NCBI GenBank assembly: GCA_036365515.1
Contig: CM070876.1
Span: forward strand, 177,359,523-177,423,522
Direction of reading: 5' to 3'
Source: Torymus aiolomorphi
Taxonomy: Eukaryota; Arthropoda; Insecta; Hymenoptera; Torymidae
Length of the DNA stretch: 64,000 nucleotides
Made by a program: the position numbers and the translations under genes. Positions 24,012-36,409 of the stretch are shown in pieces. The notes beneath the pieces were generated by a model that saw only the letters and a list, made by a program, of their open reading frames with translations, did not search any database and was not told where the DNA came from. The first letter of the stretch is position 1. Each line of letters begins with the position of its first letter.

Positions 24012-24042
24012 CTAGCATCTCTCAGCGCGCTACGCGCGCGCT
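24012..24042 (-). other. Helitron 3' terminus with hairpin and CTAG end
   Basis: A perfect 7-bp stem AGCGCGC/GCGCGCT (24024-24030 with 24036-24042, five-base loop) lies eight bases from the terminal CTAG. Helitron ends have such a hairpin a short distance before CTRR, where it acts as the rolling-circle termination signal. Confidence 0.8.
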
Positions 24043-24208
24043 ATCTTTCCAAATTGGCTCATTCTATTAAAATATTTAAAAACCGTGTGTATTTGTGTGT
24101 ATGTGTGTGTGTATATATATATATATATATACATATAGATAACGTAATGAATTTTCTTTTCACGAATGAAAAATAAAATAATTATGTGATATCATATAAT
24201 AAAATATT
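24043..24208 (-). other. Helitron 3' untranslated segment with GT/TA microsatellite
   Basis: AT-rich DNA with a mixed GT and TA run at 24088-24132, between the RepHel stop codon and the terminal hairpin. No further coding. Confidence 0.5.
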
Positions 24209-27200
24209 TCACAAAAAAAGCTCTTTATATACATAATTTTTAACTTTTAAATTTTCTCTTTGATGATTTCCTAAATAAACTTTAAGAGAATCCCATGATC
24301 GTACTCTGGACATGGCAACGTATAATTGACCATGATTAAAAACATCTCTTCTCAAATCAATAGCAATTTTATGAAATGTTTGACCTTGAGACTTGTTGAT
24401 TGTTATTGCGAATGCTAATTTTACAGGAAACTGTCTTCTTTTAAAATTAAATGGATATTCATTTTCGCAATATAACGTTATACGATTTAAAAATACTACA
24501 CCATTTGCATTATCCCCTGTTAGTATTTGACATTTTAATAAGTGATTAGAAAAATCTATTATTCGCAATCGAGTACCATTGCATAACCCTTCATTTAGAC
24601 TAATATTTCTTATAAGCATTACAATACAGTTTTTTCTTAAACGTAATTCATAAGGAGGTAAACTGGGTGGATTTAAAGAATTTAAATATTCTGGTAAAAT
24701 AACTTCATTCAGTTCACCATTATTACAATTATCGGTACTATCAATTCCAGTATATACGTGTTCAGTATTTTTATCTAGGAGATCGGTAACTTGTTTATTA
24801 ACTTCGTTAACGTCAACATTTCGGGCTGCTAAAATAGCACATTGAGTCATTTGTTCAAAATTATTTTGTTTTATCAAATGTCCGAATACAGTACCAATCA
24901 AGTTATCATCCGATTTCAAAATACAGGATTAAGGAAGAATTACACAATCATCAATATCATTTAACGTTCCATCACCAACTGACAATAAAAATTTTGCGAA
25001 ATCAATTTCGTTCGGCAAAACTCTCATATTTTCCGTAAGTTTATACTTGGAAAACCGTGTCCATAGTTCACTATACTTGATTGATAAATTGATGGTTTCA
25101 CTTCGAGTTCCTCTAACTTTTACTGGAAGAAGTTGCCTAAAGTCACCACCCAAAATAATAATTTTCCCACCAAATGGCAATTCATTACACATAATCATTT
25201 GAAGTGTTCTATTTATTATTTCTAAAGCATATCTGGGAGCCATTGGTGCCTCATCCCAAATAAACACTTTCGTTTCCTTCAAGAAAATACCTTCTTTAGA
25301 CTGTGCTTTTATACTTGATGATGAATCATTATACAATGGAACTGGAAGGCCAAACGTTTTATGCACTGTCCGACCTTTTGGTAGTAATGTTGCTGCTATT
25401 CCAGTAAATGCCATTGAACATACTTTAATGTTTTTAGATGTTAATAAATTGTAGATAGTTGTATATATAAAAGTTTTTCCAGATCCTCCAGGACCGTCAA
25501 TATATATACAATTATTTTCATAAAAATTAGCTTCAACTGCTCGAAGAATATTATTAACAACTTCTTTTTATTGGCCATTTAATTGTTCGTATTGTCTTCG
25601 CCCAACTTCTGCTAATTGCGTTTGTGATATATCATCAATATCATCTGAAACTCTTACAATAGGTATTTCTACATTTTGATCCATTGCAGGAAAATCGGAT
25701 ATATTTCTTCCTTCATTATTCAAAATGCAATTAATATCAGCATAAGCAAGTTGATTGCTCAGTTCAATATCATGGTGACGTGAAAAATCTTCAGACATTG
25801 CATTTTTGAATTCATCCCACAACTCATCAGGATGTATTGGTTGGCAATGTATCAAAATTCGAACAAATAATTGACGAAGTGTACGAGGCATCATCCACGT
25901 AGTTGCTTCGTCCATTGCTCTACGCCATTCTTCATCATCTTCAATAAGCCCTAATGCTAGGCACGCAGATGTAAACGATGGTTGTAAAATGCCATTAACG
26001 GTTTTTAGGGATTCAAAACTTGTAGCTCCTCTAACATGTAATAATAATAATCGCAAATGGAAAAGTTCTAATTTAGTAGGGCTAACAGAGTACATGCGGC
26101 CAATACAATTAAAATGTTTTTTTCGGCTCTCCCAGTTTGATATATTTATGCCATCATGTTTACTTTTTTTATGAGTAAAAAACTGGGGGATTTCTCTGTA
26201 AAAATATTGTTTCGCCTCTTCATTATTTAAATTCAATTTGAAATAATCAAGCAACATGCTACTCGATTGATTCAAATTTTCTATGTTAATTGGATCATTA
26301 GAAATAATTATACTATGTTCATTTGGTAGATGCACTGGTAATCTAATTATGGCATGGCTCTTATCTTGTAAAGGTTTACTAAGAATTCGATAACATGCTT
26401 CAACAGGGCCAACGTACCGCGTTTCTATGTAATCGCGAATTTCATCATGATTAATAACTCTTTCATTGCCGTTCTCACTAATGGTAACATTAGCAGCATC
26501 ATGTCCTTTATAAACATATTTATACAAATATTTCACTGATTGGATACTTGCCGTTACTTCTACATTGATGTGACAGTTAAAAGTTTCTAATAAAACAGGA
26601 CAATAAGGTACAACCCATCTGTTGTCAAGCGTATGACCATTTTGTAACTCGTAAGTAGTGCCATCATTGATTCGACGATAATTGGGATAACCATTTTCAT
26701 CCATTGTTGTTTCATCTTGAAAAGGCTTCGGAAATCTTTTGGAACATTTGCCATCAACCATACACCAATCAGCACATGGACCATGTATCATATTTTTCAT
26801 AACTATTTCATGCAGAAGAGGGTTTTCTTCAACATTCGGAATTTCAGCCGATATAAATGTGTCAATAATTTCAGGTGTAGTCATTTTATAACTGTGTTGT
26901 AAAGTAATTAGTAAATGCATATGTGGTAAACCTCGTTTTTGAAATTCAATAACATATACGTAAGCTGACACTTCACCAAATAATTTCTCTTTTAGTATCT
27001 TATTTAATAAACGATCTTTCTTTAGATGAAAAACGCGTGCTACAATGTCTGATCTATCAGTGGCTTGTTGGCCAGGTAGAAGATTATCTTGAATCTCTCG
27101 CCATTTAGGGTTACATGTCATGGTCAAAAAGATATCTGGTTTACCTTTATCATTGACTATAGCCATATAATCTTGATAACATTGTTGCATATGTCTAGGA

Positions 27201-28447
27201 GCACCAATAAATGTTGATGGAAGAATAATAGTTTTTCCTACTTGTCCATTCATATCATTAGCTGAATTTTGAATGTAATCGTGTAATCCTTGGTAACTAT
27301 CTGCTCTTAATTCTTTTTGGTGATCTTTACAGAATTGGATTCTATCTTTTTCAATTTTTACGTACGAATCTACAATCCATTGTTGAAATAATCTTCGACC
27401 TAATAAAAAAGGATTAAATTCATCAGGTCTAATAGCTATATGAAATTTAGTGTAGGCCATACGAGTTACACGCCGACATCTATTATTAGGCGTATTAACA
27501 CATTGTAAGTCTTTATGCCATCCTCTGGAACCATACGGGTAAAAAAGAGGATAAATCCATGGCTCGACATTTGGGTCCATTGTACTGACACATTGTAAAG
27601 TTTTAGTACCTTTATTTCGAATGGTTACATATGATTCAGGAATCTCTCCATCAGCTGTTGTTGCGAAAATAGCTGCCACTTCATTCGTTCGTTGAAAATT
27701 ATACCTTCTTCTATCAGTTCCTGGTTTTAACGTAAACAATAGTTGTAATTCAGGTTCGCTTTCATTTTGTCCCAAAAGTAACCGCTGAGTCTCAATTTCT
27801 TTTTTCATCATTTCGTAAGATTGAGCAAACACATTATGCTCTCTAATTACCCTATCTAAGATTGAGATTGTTTCATAATCGAATCGAGTACTTTGATTCA
27901 TTCTAAAATGAAGTGCTTCTTCCGGATCTACAAAAAAAAGCTGTCCGAATACAGGACTTTCATTTTCAGATGGATATAAGGCTGTGTTAATTTGGTAATA
28001 AATTTGTCCTTGTATCTTAAAACAATAAGGTCCCTGACGACGTGATTGAAAATTATATAAGTTAGCATTAAATGATGCAAATGACAACGAATTGTTGTAA
28101 TATCTAATATTTAGAAAAAATTCATTGGATTTAAGATGCGTTCCATTAAACATTCCGGAAAGTTCTTCAGGAAAAATAGGTCTTGGATCTAAGGCAACCA
28201 CTCCATGGCTACAACAATCATTAAACGAAAGTTTTTTATTTGCTACTTTTTCAGAAACAAAGTGTTTTGCATTGCAATGACAACATAAAACATTCATTTC
28301 CCCTAAATAATCTTCTTGATGTCTACGTTCGTCGATTAGACGATTACGAACAACTTGTCGACGACGTCTTTGAATTTCAGAATTTCGCATACGCCTTTGA
28401 ACGACATAAGACTCCTGTTCGTCCAGAGTTCGTCTTCGACGTGGCAT
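24209..28447 (-). pseudogene. Helitron RepHel (HUH nickase plus PIF1 helicase), two nonsense mutations
   Basis: About 1412 codons in one frame. The Rep part has the HUH motif in RGLPHMHLL (about 26925) and the two-tyrosine motif YLYKYVYKGHD (about 26530). The helicase part has Walker A GPGGSGKTF (about 25490), Walker B FIWDEAPM, GGDFRQLLPV, LTENMR, NKSQGQTF and QLYVAMSRVRS, all PIF1/Helitron signatures. The protein would nick, unwind and rejoin Helitron DNA in the nucleus. Two in-frame TAA codons (25570-25568 and 24931-24929) are the only breaks; the first sits in a Q/K context suggesting CAA to TAA. The start is set at MPRRRRTL because the extra upstream residues (mostly Tyr) derive from an ATT microsatellite. 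The order Rep-Hel and the length match animal Helitrons. Confidence 0.92.
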
Positions 28448-28484
28448 GGTTACGTAGAATAATAATAAAAAATGAAAAAACAAA

Positions 28485-28515
<31 letters not shown>

Positions 28516-28677
28516 AATAATATGTAAGAATAAACAAATATTGTTTTATTAACTTTATTTGTTCATGTTACTATATATATAGTTAGCATTATTTTTTTCG
28601 ATTTATCGATAATATTTCAACTTGAGATCCAATTTTGTTGATAGATTGGCTTATTGTCGATTAGTGGGTTAATGTAT

Positions 28678-28890
28678 TCAATAAGTTTTTTAGGTTTATT
28701 TATTTATGTAATAGGTTAATTTAAGTTTTATTTCTTTGATAGGTTTATGTGGGTTTATATATTCGATAGGTTTATATAGGTTTATATGTTTGATAGGTTT
28801 ATGTAGGTTTATATATTTGATAGGTTTCTGTAAATTGATCTATTTGGTAGGTTTATGTAAGTTTCAATATTTAATAGGTTTATTTAAGAT
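28678..28890. repeat. 27-bp minisatellite
   Basis: About six to eight units of GATAGGTTTATGTAGGTTTATATATTT with substitutions. The 27-bp period leaves a frame open as a 9-residue repeat, but that ORF is a by-product of the period. It lies in the presumed 5' leader of RepHel. Confidence 0.75.
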
Positions 28891-29100
28891 TATAAAAAAA
28901 AATCTTTTTATTCGTACAATACAATTATTTTAATACAAGATCGATCAATACAATATCAATATATTACAATTCATGCGTTAGGATGAATAGAACAATTTCT
29001 TGGATTTTATTAGTATAACGACAAATCTATAATTTTTTAATATGTTATTATGGTCTTCTATTCTTCAGTTCCCAAATGTACCGAACGTTGGTCCAAAAAG

Positions 29101-30560
29101 TCTGAAAAAAAAAACAATTACAATTAGTAAATATTAGTAATATTCTATGAAAAAATTGTAGAAAGATATTTGAATTATATTATATTTTTACATAAATTTT
29201 TACATAAAAGTACTATAAAATATAGTTATATTTAGCTATAACAATATTTTATGTAGTTATATAAACAACAAAATTTATTATGATGAAAATAGCTATAAAT
29301 ATGCTATTGGGTACTATATTATATTCAAGTTAAATCAAATTTTAATTAATGAAAATGTATCACTACACATTATATAGTATATACTATTACAGTAAATGAT
29401 TGCACTAATGCACGTGTAATATATGTGTATTGCACTAAATAATATTATACATAAGCAAGTAACATTTATTTATTTGTTTTACCTGTCAGAACTTTGATTC
29501 CGATGCTCATTCCAGTACATTTATTGATTTTGGAGGAACAGAACTTTGATTCCGATGCTCACTCCAGTAGATTGATTTGATAATTGGTTTTCAAGGATTC
29601 AATGATTTCAATCAATCTGTAAATATGAAAGTAAAACCATTTCAAAATTTTGTAATTTTCAAATATAAAAGATAATCAATATTAATGCACGGGAAAAAAT
29701 AAACACTAAATTCTACATTTAACAAATTTGATTTAACTGTATAAAAGCAAGTTTATTTTACTTTCATAAGAATCAGTAGAAACTGCTTTAACAGCAAGTA
29801 GAATTTATTTTTTAGCAAAGTAAGATTGGCAGTATGTTTTGATATACATTTCAAATAAACAGTAGTTTTTACTTTAAAACTTTTTAAAAAAATTGATTTT
29901 ACTGATTATTCAATGCTATTTAAACTTTTTCCTTATCAAATTGATTTAACTTGTGAAAAACAGCAAGATTTACTGTTTATTTTTTCCGTGTAATCACATT
30001 TTACTAATAATAAAAATGTTGATGATGCTAATAAAAATTATTTGATATAAGTATAACTCTTAAAAATACAAAATAAAACTGAAAAATAACATTAACATTT
30101 TTTGTAAGTGTATTTTTTGAAGGCACAATATATTCCAATAATAACTAAGCAAACTTAACCTCAAATATAATCAAATTTAATTGAACATATTGGTATAGTT
30201 TAATTATTCAATGTTTTACTTACATAAAATCATGCGTGAACGTGAAATGACAACAGTCCTTACGTGAATCAGTACTTATGGCGATAATAATTATTGCAAA
30301 AAACCACGATTGTTTATTGCTGAAATCAATGCAACCAGTATTCTAATAATTCCAAGATAGGTCACAAACTCAGATTCTTGCTTACGGAAATATTTTTACG
30401 TAATAAATAATGTACGCAGGACAGAATATTTATTAGTTATCAAATCAAACGGCTCTTAATAACCATAAAAAATTATTCCGTTATATCCGTCTTGTTACAA
30501 AACTTGTAATGAGCGGAAGCGGAAGTAGCTCTAATGAAGATCATTAATTTTAAAGATTAA
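29101..30560 (-). other. Predicted non-coding 5' leader exons of RepHel
   Basis: On the minus strand a strong donor (TTTTATGTAAGT) closes a leader exon at 30224. An acceptor after a pyrimidine run opens an exon at 29616-29483, which ends at ACAG/GTAAAA. Another acceptor (TTTTTTTTTCAG) opens a third exon at 29101 leading toward the RepHel ATG. The middle exon contains a direct repeat, CAGAACTTTGATTCCGATGC (29487 and 29539). These exons have no long open frame. Splicing is inferred from consensus sites only. Confidence 0.35.
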
Positions 30561-30563
30561 ATT

Positions 30564-30596
30564 TGATTGGTCCGTATGAAATAGTTGGCGCCAAAA
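30564..30596 (-). promoter_or_regulatory. CCAAT plus E2F-like module upstream of the RepHel leader
   Basis: TGATTGG (30564-30570, inverse CCAATCA) and the palindrome TTGGCGCCAA (30585-30594), within TTTTGGCGCC on the minus strand, fit NF-Y and E2F consensus words. The same pair occurs upstream of the RPA-like gene. Function is inferred. Confidence 0.35.
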
Positions 30597-30599
30597 TCA

Positions 30600-31825
30600 G
30601 CTATCTTTGAATTTAAAAAAAAAAAAAATCAAACTTCAGCATATTATTAAAGAAAATAGCAACAAGAAATTCAGATTTCGTATTTTTATAAAAATTATCC
30701 AATTATTTTATTATTCATTTTAAAAGAAATGAAACAAAATCGCACAATAAACTTTTTATTCGTCTTTGGAAAAAAATAAATAAGAAAACAATACATTTCA
30801 ATTTAGCTGCTAGTGTGTATGTATATATAGTATATACACATACACTAAATTTAGCGAAATACTGAAAAATTTAATTGAACTAAATTATATGAGAATCCAC
30901 AAAATTTTTTTTTATTATAAAATAAATGAAATAAATATATAAGGAATGCGAGCTAAAAAAAGAAAACAAAACTATACAAAATTTATTTATTTATTCATGT
31001 TCTAAAAACATTGAAACATTACTATATTAAATGAAAATGTTGAAATTATAATTGATATAATATTGCTTATGTCTATTTAACATATTTCGATTAGTCTGAA
31101 AATTATTACATGAGAATACTGTTTATTATATTATATAATTATACTTATACCAATAATCTCAGTAACAGTAACATTTCTTTGAAACTCAACTTAATTTAAA
31201 TAATTAAATATAATATTTGTAAATAGAACTAAGAGAGGCTTTAAGAGAGACTTGCCATCTTGATATTACCTTGAAGTAGGACTTAAACTGCATTAGCTAC
31301 GTACTATATGAAAATTCACCTCTATAGTTTTATACATCAAATCGTTCAACATAGCAATTTTCTCTACAAGATATAATTTCAAAATCATTAATTTAAAACT
31401 ACTACTATAAAATCGCATTTCACAAAATCATTTCTAATAAAACATTGAATATTTAAAGGTATGAAATACCTGGAGTCTTAATCGAAGAAAATTGTACACA
31501 ATATAAATGAAAAAATATCCTTACGGATTCTTAAACAATCTAAAAAGCTATTTTCTTCTTAAGTAACTACTATCTTATAGTCTTATACAGAAACAATATA
31601 AATTCTTTCTAAAGTCTTATTACAAAATAGCACAATATAACTTCCTTTCTTTCAAACAAAAATTATCTCTGCCTATCTAAATTTAGTAATAATATATATA
31701 AAAATAAAATATATATTAATTTACATCAGTCATTATCAGTAATTACATTTTACATAAATATATTATGATGCCATTTTGAAATAAGACTTGAACAATATAA
31801 TATATATGTCAAAATACGAAAAATA
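30600..31825. other. AT-rich Helitron interior, no gene seen
   Basis: Between the RepHel promoter candidate and the last exon of the RPA-like gene there is only AT-rich DNA, with a short TATATAG/TATACACAT run near 30815-30845. Confidence 0.45.
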
Positions 31826-33063
31826 CTACGCAACCGATGAGATTCCTCTTTTTGGAGTTTTAATGGCTGTATTGAAGAGCTCAGCAATTTCATCATCATT
31901 TAATGAAGGTGTTTCTGTATCTATTACAACACATGAGATGTCCTTACATAAAATGGTTATGGGTCCAGCTAAAAATATAAAATTATATTATATAAAAAAG
32001 ATAAAAAATATAACAAAAACATAAAGAAGATTGTTGAATTAATAATTTTGTATTATATATTATATTTACCATTGGATTTAAGCTCTCCTGTCACTGTCAC
32101 ATAAATTCCTTTTGGTGCGTTGATGGGAGTGAAGTGGGATATTTTGACAGTTACCTTATGAAGCTTATCAGTAATTGAGCCACAACCGTAACTAATATTA
32201 TCAAACTTATCAGTAGTTTGGACAAATTCAGTCTTTACATAGCCAGAAATAACTGTAAACATTTTAAAAGAAATATTAATTATCAATACATAATTTTGTA
32301 TTAAATATCTTATATGTAAAATACTTACCTATTAATCCTTCTGATTTTCCAATATCTTCAAAAGTAACCTTTTGTGCAGGTTTTAAATTTTCAGTTAGAT
32401 TAGTATGGTATCCCAAATATTTAACCACAGTATTTTTTTGAATGATTAACTCGAATGGTACTAAAAATTCATCGTTCTTGCAAAAAATCATTTGCAGAGC
32501 TTTTGTATGACCCCCATCAAAGTGAAGAATCTGTATAATAATATATTAAATAAGTAAGGAATATATGAATATAACAATTAATATATTAAATAAGTATGAA
32601 TATATGAATATAACAATTAAATAATCTATAGATATTTTAAATAAGATGAAATAGATTGTAATGGATCATTGATCCGTATATCTGATTTGATTATAAAATA
32701 AATAATCTCACCCGATGAATAGTAATGTCATTTTTATACTGTGAAATGAGCTGGTCCCCCAGATTAGGCACACAATTCTTTTAGTACCAGTTGCGCCATT
32801 TCTATTGCTCAAGAAAAACTTGAACAGTTTGTATTTCACTCTCTGTCCCACTTCTTGCACTCCATTGATTTCATCAATGTAACCAATTAGTTTACTATAA
32901 AATAATATAGTTCATTTAGAAAACAGACATATTAGGAATATAATATAAATTGTATATATGTCAAATCTTACGCAGTTTGGTCTTTATCGACCAGTGAATC
33001 GAAAGCTTCATCGCTTGAATACTTAATGGGAACCATTGTGAATTCAGTTTTCAGCACTACAAT
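31826..33063 (-). pseudogene. RPA-like single-strand DNA-binding gene inside the Helitron, one frameshift
   Basis: Five exons on the minus strand (33063-32972, 32894-32712, 32530-32329, 32252-32070, 31968-31826), with GT-AG introns whose phases all agree. The first exon shown follows an acceptor, so 5' coding is missing from this model. The product of about 267 residues reads like RPA70 OB-fold domains: LKTEFTMVPIKYSS, KLIGYIDEING, then KRIVCLIWG, the position of the conserved WGDQ turn. One G is missing in a GGGGG run just there, breaking the frame; with it the frame leads to the next splice site. A second OB-like part spans ISGYVKTEF to VTVTGELKSNG. It would coat single-stranded Helitron DNA. 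A sequencing error in the homopolymer could explain the break. Alternative: a captured host RPA fragment. Confidence 0.65.
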
Positions 33064-33937
33064 CTAAACATGCAAAATAAAATAAGTAAATATATAACAC
33101 AAAATCTATCTATGATTTAATGAAGAAAATCTATGATTTAAAGAAGAAAAACAATAAAATAATTTTCTCAACAATTTTAACATATAAAACTAAATAATTC
33201 AATAATGAATAATAGAAGTATCGTTACTTGATTTTCCTTTTATTTTACTGTGAGATTGACTTCAAAATAAATATTAAAGTAAAAATAGACCATATTACTT
33301 AAATTTCCAAACTAAAATAAATTGTAGTACATATAAAAGAAAGTTAATGTATTAAAAGAAATTAAAAATTAATAATAAAAATTAAATATTAATGAATAAT
33401 ATAATAATATAATGAATTTAACCTAAAAAAGTCAGTTATAAATATTAGTCAAAGAAAAGCATATTTTATATATTAAAAAATAATAATAATAGTTGCATAT
33501 TATAAATAGAAGATTATATTTACCTTTTGTACGATGATTTTCAAAATATTTCCCAATATTATTAAGATGTCAATGGATTTAATTTGCAAAATTAGAATTC
33601 AATTATAAATTTGCAGCTATTATCCACGTGGATGTGACAGGAAGAGACGTGCATGCGTGAACTGTTTAAGGGTTAGGTTTCAATTTTGCACAATCCATAC
33701 TTACATCGACCCATACGTAAATTACGTCTTTCGACACATGTAACTTACATGGCGCTAACATTTTTATAATTATAACAATTTTAATTATAAATCATAAAAT
33801 TCTGTATAATACATTAATGAAATTAAAAAAAAAATTATTATTTAGTAATTCAATTATATTATTCAGTTTTAAATATTACTTTTTATTACTAAACAAAAAC
33901 TCGAGCATTTCAATCCTGAAAATTCAAACATATTAGA
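33064..33937 (-). other. 5' part of the RPA-like gene, exons unresolved
   Basis: A perfect donor (CGATGTAAGTATGG) ends a possible first exon at 33705 that starts with an ATG at 33714. A second possible exon ends at a donor near 33524. I could not find a phase-consistent chain joining them to the exon at 33063. Confidence 0.3.
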
Positions 33938-34001
33938 TTTTGGCGCTTATATTGGCGCTTATCTGCTTAGACCAATCAAATGAGTCTACAACAACCAATC
34001 A
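33938..34001 (-). promoter_or_regulatory. E2F-like and CCAAT sites upstream of the RPA-like gene
   Basis: TTTTGGCGC (33938-33946), a second TTGGCGC (33952-33958) and two CCAATCA words (33972-33978 and 33995-34001) are clustered about 50-115 bp from the Helitron 5' end. The arrangement mirrors that near 30.58 kb. Confidence 0.35.
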
Positions 34002-34050
34002 AAACAGTCTTATTGTGATGACAGATTTCATCCATCACTTTTTTAAGAAA

Positions 34051-34053
<3 letters not shown>

Positions 34054-34116
<63 letters not shown>
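34054..34116. repeat. TA microsatellite, Helitron insertion target
   Basis: An uninterrupted TA run of about 63 bp directly outside the Helitron 5' end. The matching shorter TA run lies outside the 3' end (up to 24011). Confidence 0.9.
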
Positions 34117-34118
<2 letters not shown>

Positions 34119-35049
34119 GGCTCTCAGCCGCTATTTGCCACCACCACTTCGCCACTTTCATGCGGTCGGCCGTTTTCAGTGAAAAAAAAAAGTTGAAATC
34201 GGACCACGCATGGAGCATCCACAGGCACGCTGATTAAAATAATGCGTTGAAGAATTCAAATCGCGATTACGCAAAGGCTAATAATTCGACAGCGCCTGGT
34301 TTTGGCAGACATAAAGTACGTATCAATTACTGTAATTTCGCAAAAGGTCTGCGCTACTAATTCAGAAATGGCAGAGATATGAATTTTTGAAAAAACACTG
34401 AATTTTTCGGTTTTTCTCATTTCTCTCCGTTACTAATCATCCGATCGGGTTGATCAACATCTCATTTAGTTAATATTTTCATTCTCTGACATTCACGTCT
34501 ATACATCATCGAGATACCTTCATTAGTTTAGATTTTATAAGCAAATCCTGGCGGAAGTAATAACTGCACATATCTGCACATATCTGTACAATTCTGTACA
34601 TTTCTGCACATTTTTGTACATTTTGTCAACTTATTAGACTTTTGTACAGAAATATACAGAAATGTACAAAAACGTAACGTGAACGTAACGTAACGTAACG
34701 TTGTATTAGTAATTGAAGAGCTCAGGGCAACAAATGGCCAACTCAGATTTTAAGATGGCCCCTGAATTTGATGTTTATACTGCTTAGGCAGAGGCCAACA
34801 TAAAATGTGAGCAGATCGTTTCTTGCCCAGGTCTCTTCAATTACACTTATAGGGTTGTCTGGGGTACATTGGAATTCAATAAAAAAAAGATGTACTTACT
34901 AAAGCACTTTATTTCTACGTGAAGTATTTGCTTCCTCCTAGAGGAAGCTTTGTGATAGTAAATTTTTGAGTTGTTGTAAAAACATGTTATAATTGTGTTC
35001 CGAGGTGTTAGGAATCAAAATACATGGGTTTTGAAAAATGTCTGTATGG
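34117..35049. other. Non-coding stretch with TGTACA words, no gene seen
   Basis: From 34565 to 34700 the sequence repeats CTGTACATTTCTGCACAT-like words, first forward then inverted, followed by AACGTAACGT repeats. Nothing else was recognised. Confidence 0.4.

Positions 35050-35120
<71 letters not shown>
35050..35120. repeat. GT microsatellite
   Basis: An uninterrupted GT run of about 71 bp. Short ORFs through it are artefacts of the repeat. Confidence 0.95.
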
Positions 35121-35124
<4 letters not shown>

Positions 35125-35990
35125 CCTGGATCTCAGCTCCTACTCGGTCGATTTTGACCGGACAAGTCTCATTTTTTTTGTTTTTTTTTTGCGTGATGGC
35201 GGGTCAAAAATCCGTTTTTTGATTGGGGCGATGCGTATTTGTTTTTTTTCGAATTTTCGATTTTCTCAAAACTGTTTCTTGATTTTTATCAATGATAGGA
35301 TGGAGTAATTTGAATCTGATGGGTACTGTACGAAAGAGAATTAAAATACCTATATTTTCTAAAAAAAAAAGTTTCTAGCTATCACGGTTCTTTTGTTATT
35401 AACAAAAACGTGTTTTTTTTTAGAAGCCTATAACTCCGAAACTTAACGGTCAATTTTTTTGAGAAAAATCATGATAATACAGAATATAAATAGCTATAAT
35501 CTGTTAAAATTTAAATATATTCTGTAGGCTAGATTTTGAGTAAAAAATTGAAAAATGAAAGAATCAGTTTTGTATGTCCAACGATTACAAGAGTAAAATT
35601 GACTTAATGGCTTCAAAATTCATTTTAGAGGTAGATTTTTTATAGTTCTCGGTCGAGTTCTTTGGGCAAAATGATTGATCCATACATTTCAGAGATATTT
35701 GAGGTTAAAAGTTTTTTGACATTTTTTAAAAATCGTAATTTCTCGAGAACGGCTCTATGTATCTCAGTGGGGTGGGTGGCATTCGAAAGAGAATTAAAAT
35801 ACCTATATTTTCTAAAAAAATTAATTTTCTATCTATCACGGTTTTTTAGTTATCATCAAAAACAAAAACGTATTTTTTTTTAAAAACTCATAACTCCAAT
35901 GATGTTATGAAATATAAAAAAAAAACACGTATTTAATAACAAAACAACCGTGATAGCTATTTGTTTTATTATAAAATATAGATATTTTAC
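35121..35990. repeat. Dispersed repeat downstream of the GT array, with direct and inverted copies
   Basis: A phrase CGAAAGAGAATTAAAATACC occurs at about 35331 and 35788. An inverted, decayed copy (AACCGTGATAGCT...AATATAGATATTTTAC) follows at about 35945-35995. The AGAGATATTTGAGGTTAAAA phrase links it to the repeat at the start of the window. No coding. Confidence 0.5.
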
Positions 35991-36151
35991 TTCTATTTCA
36001 AATGATAACTTTATTTATCAGCTCAAAATTTATATAATTTGATATAAATAAATATAAATAAATAAATAAATTTAAAAATTAACAATTTTTAATATTAATA
36101 AAAAATTATAAATTTTGTTATTAAAAATTAATTAAAGGAATCAACAAATTA

Positions 36152-36320
36152 TTTTTCATATGACTAGTACATTTTAGTAACTGATGTGTTTAAATTGTTT
36201 GTTTTTAATAGAAAATGTATACCTATGTTTATAAGATGATATCTATAGATATACAATTCCTATTAAAAACAAAAAATTTAAACACATCAGTTACTAAAAA
36301 AGTACTAGTCATCTGAAAAA
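36152..36320. repeat. Hairpin element, about 60-bp arms
   Basis: Arms 36152-36211 and 36260-36320 are inverted copies sharing ACTAGTAC and AACTGATGTGTTTAAA, with a 48-bp loop. It is probably a MITE. Confidence 0.6.
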
Positions 36321-36409
36321 ATGGTAAAGGATCTTTTGTCTTAGAATTTTGCGCTCTACACGATTATGTTTACAGACGCATACATTTTCAGAACAGGTTG
36401 TATACTGTC

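Larger units (their letters stand above)
24012..34053 (-). mobile_element. Helitron, about 10 kb, carrying RepHel and an RPA-like gene
   Basis: In minus orientation the element begins TC (34053-34052) and ends CTAG (24015-24012), preceded by a GC-rich hairpin as in Helitrons. Both outer flanks are TA microsatellite (TA runs up to 24011 and from 34054), so it went in between A and T of a TA array without target duplication. Inside are a Rep/helicase gene (28447-24209) and a multi-exon RPA-like gene (33063-31826). The 3' end is well supported; the 5' end rests on the TC dinucleotide, the TA flank and a subterminal GTGATG/CATCAC inverted repeat (34016-34039). Confidence 0.75.

Noticed and set aside
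28448..28537. Extra N-terminal residues of RepHel (poly-Tyr stretch)
   Set aside because: They come from an ATT microsatellite in front of the real start at MPRRRR.
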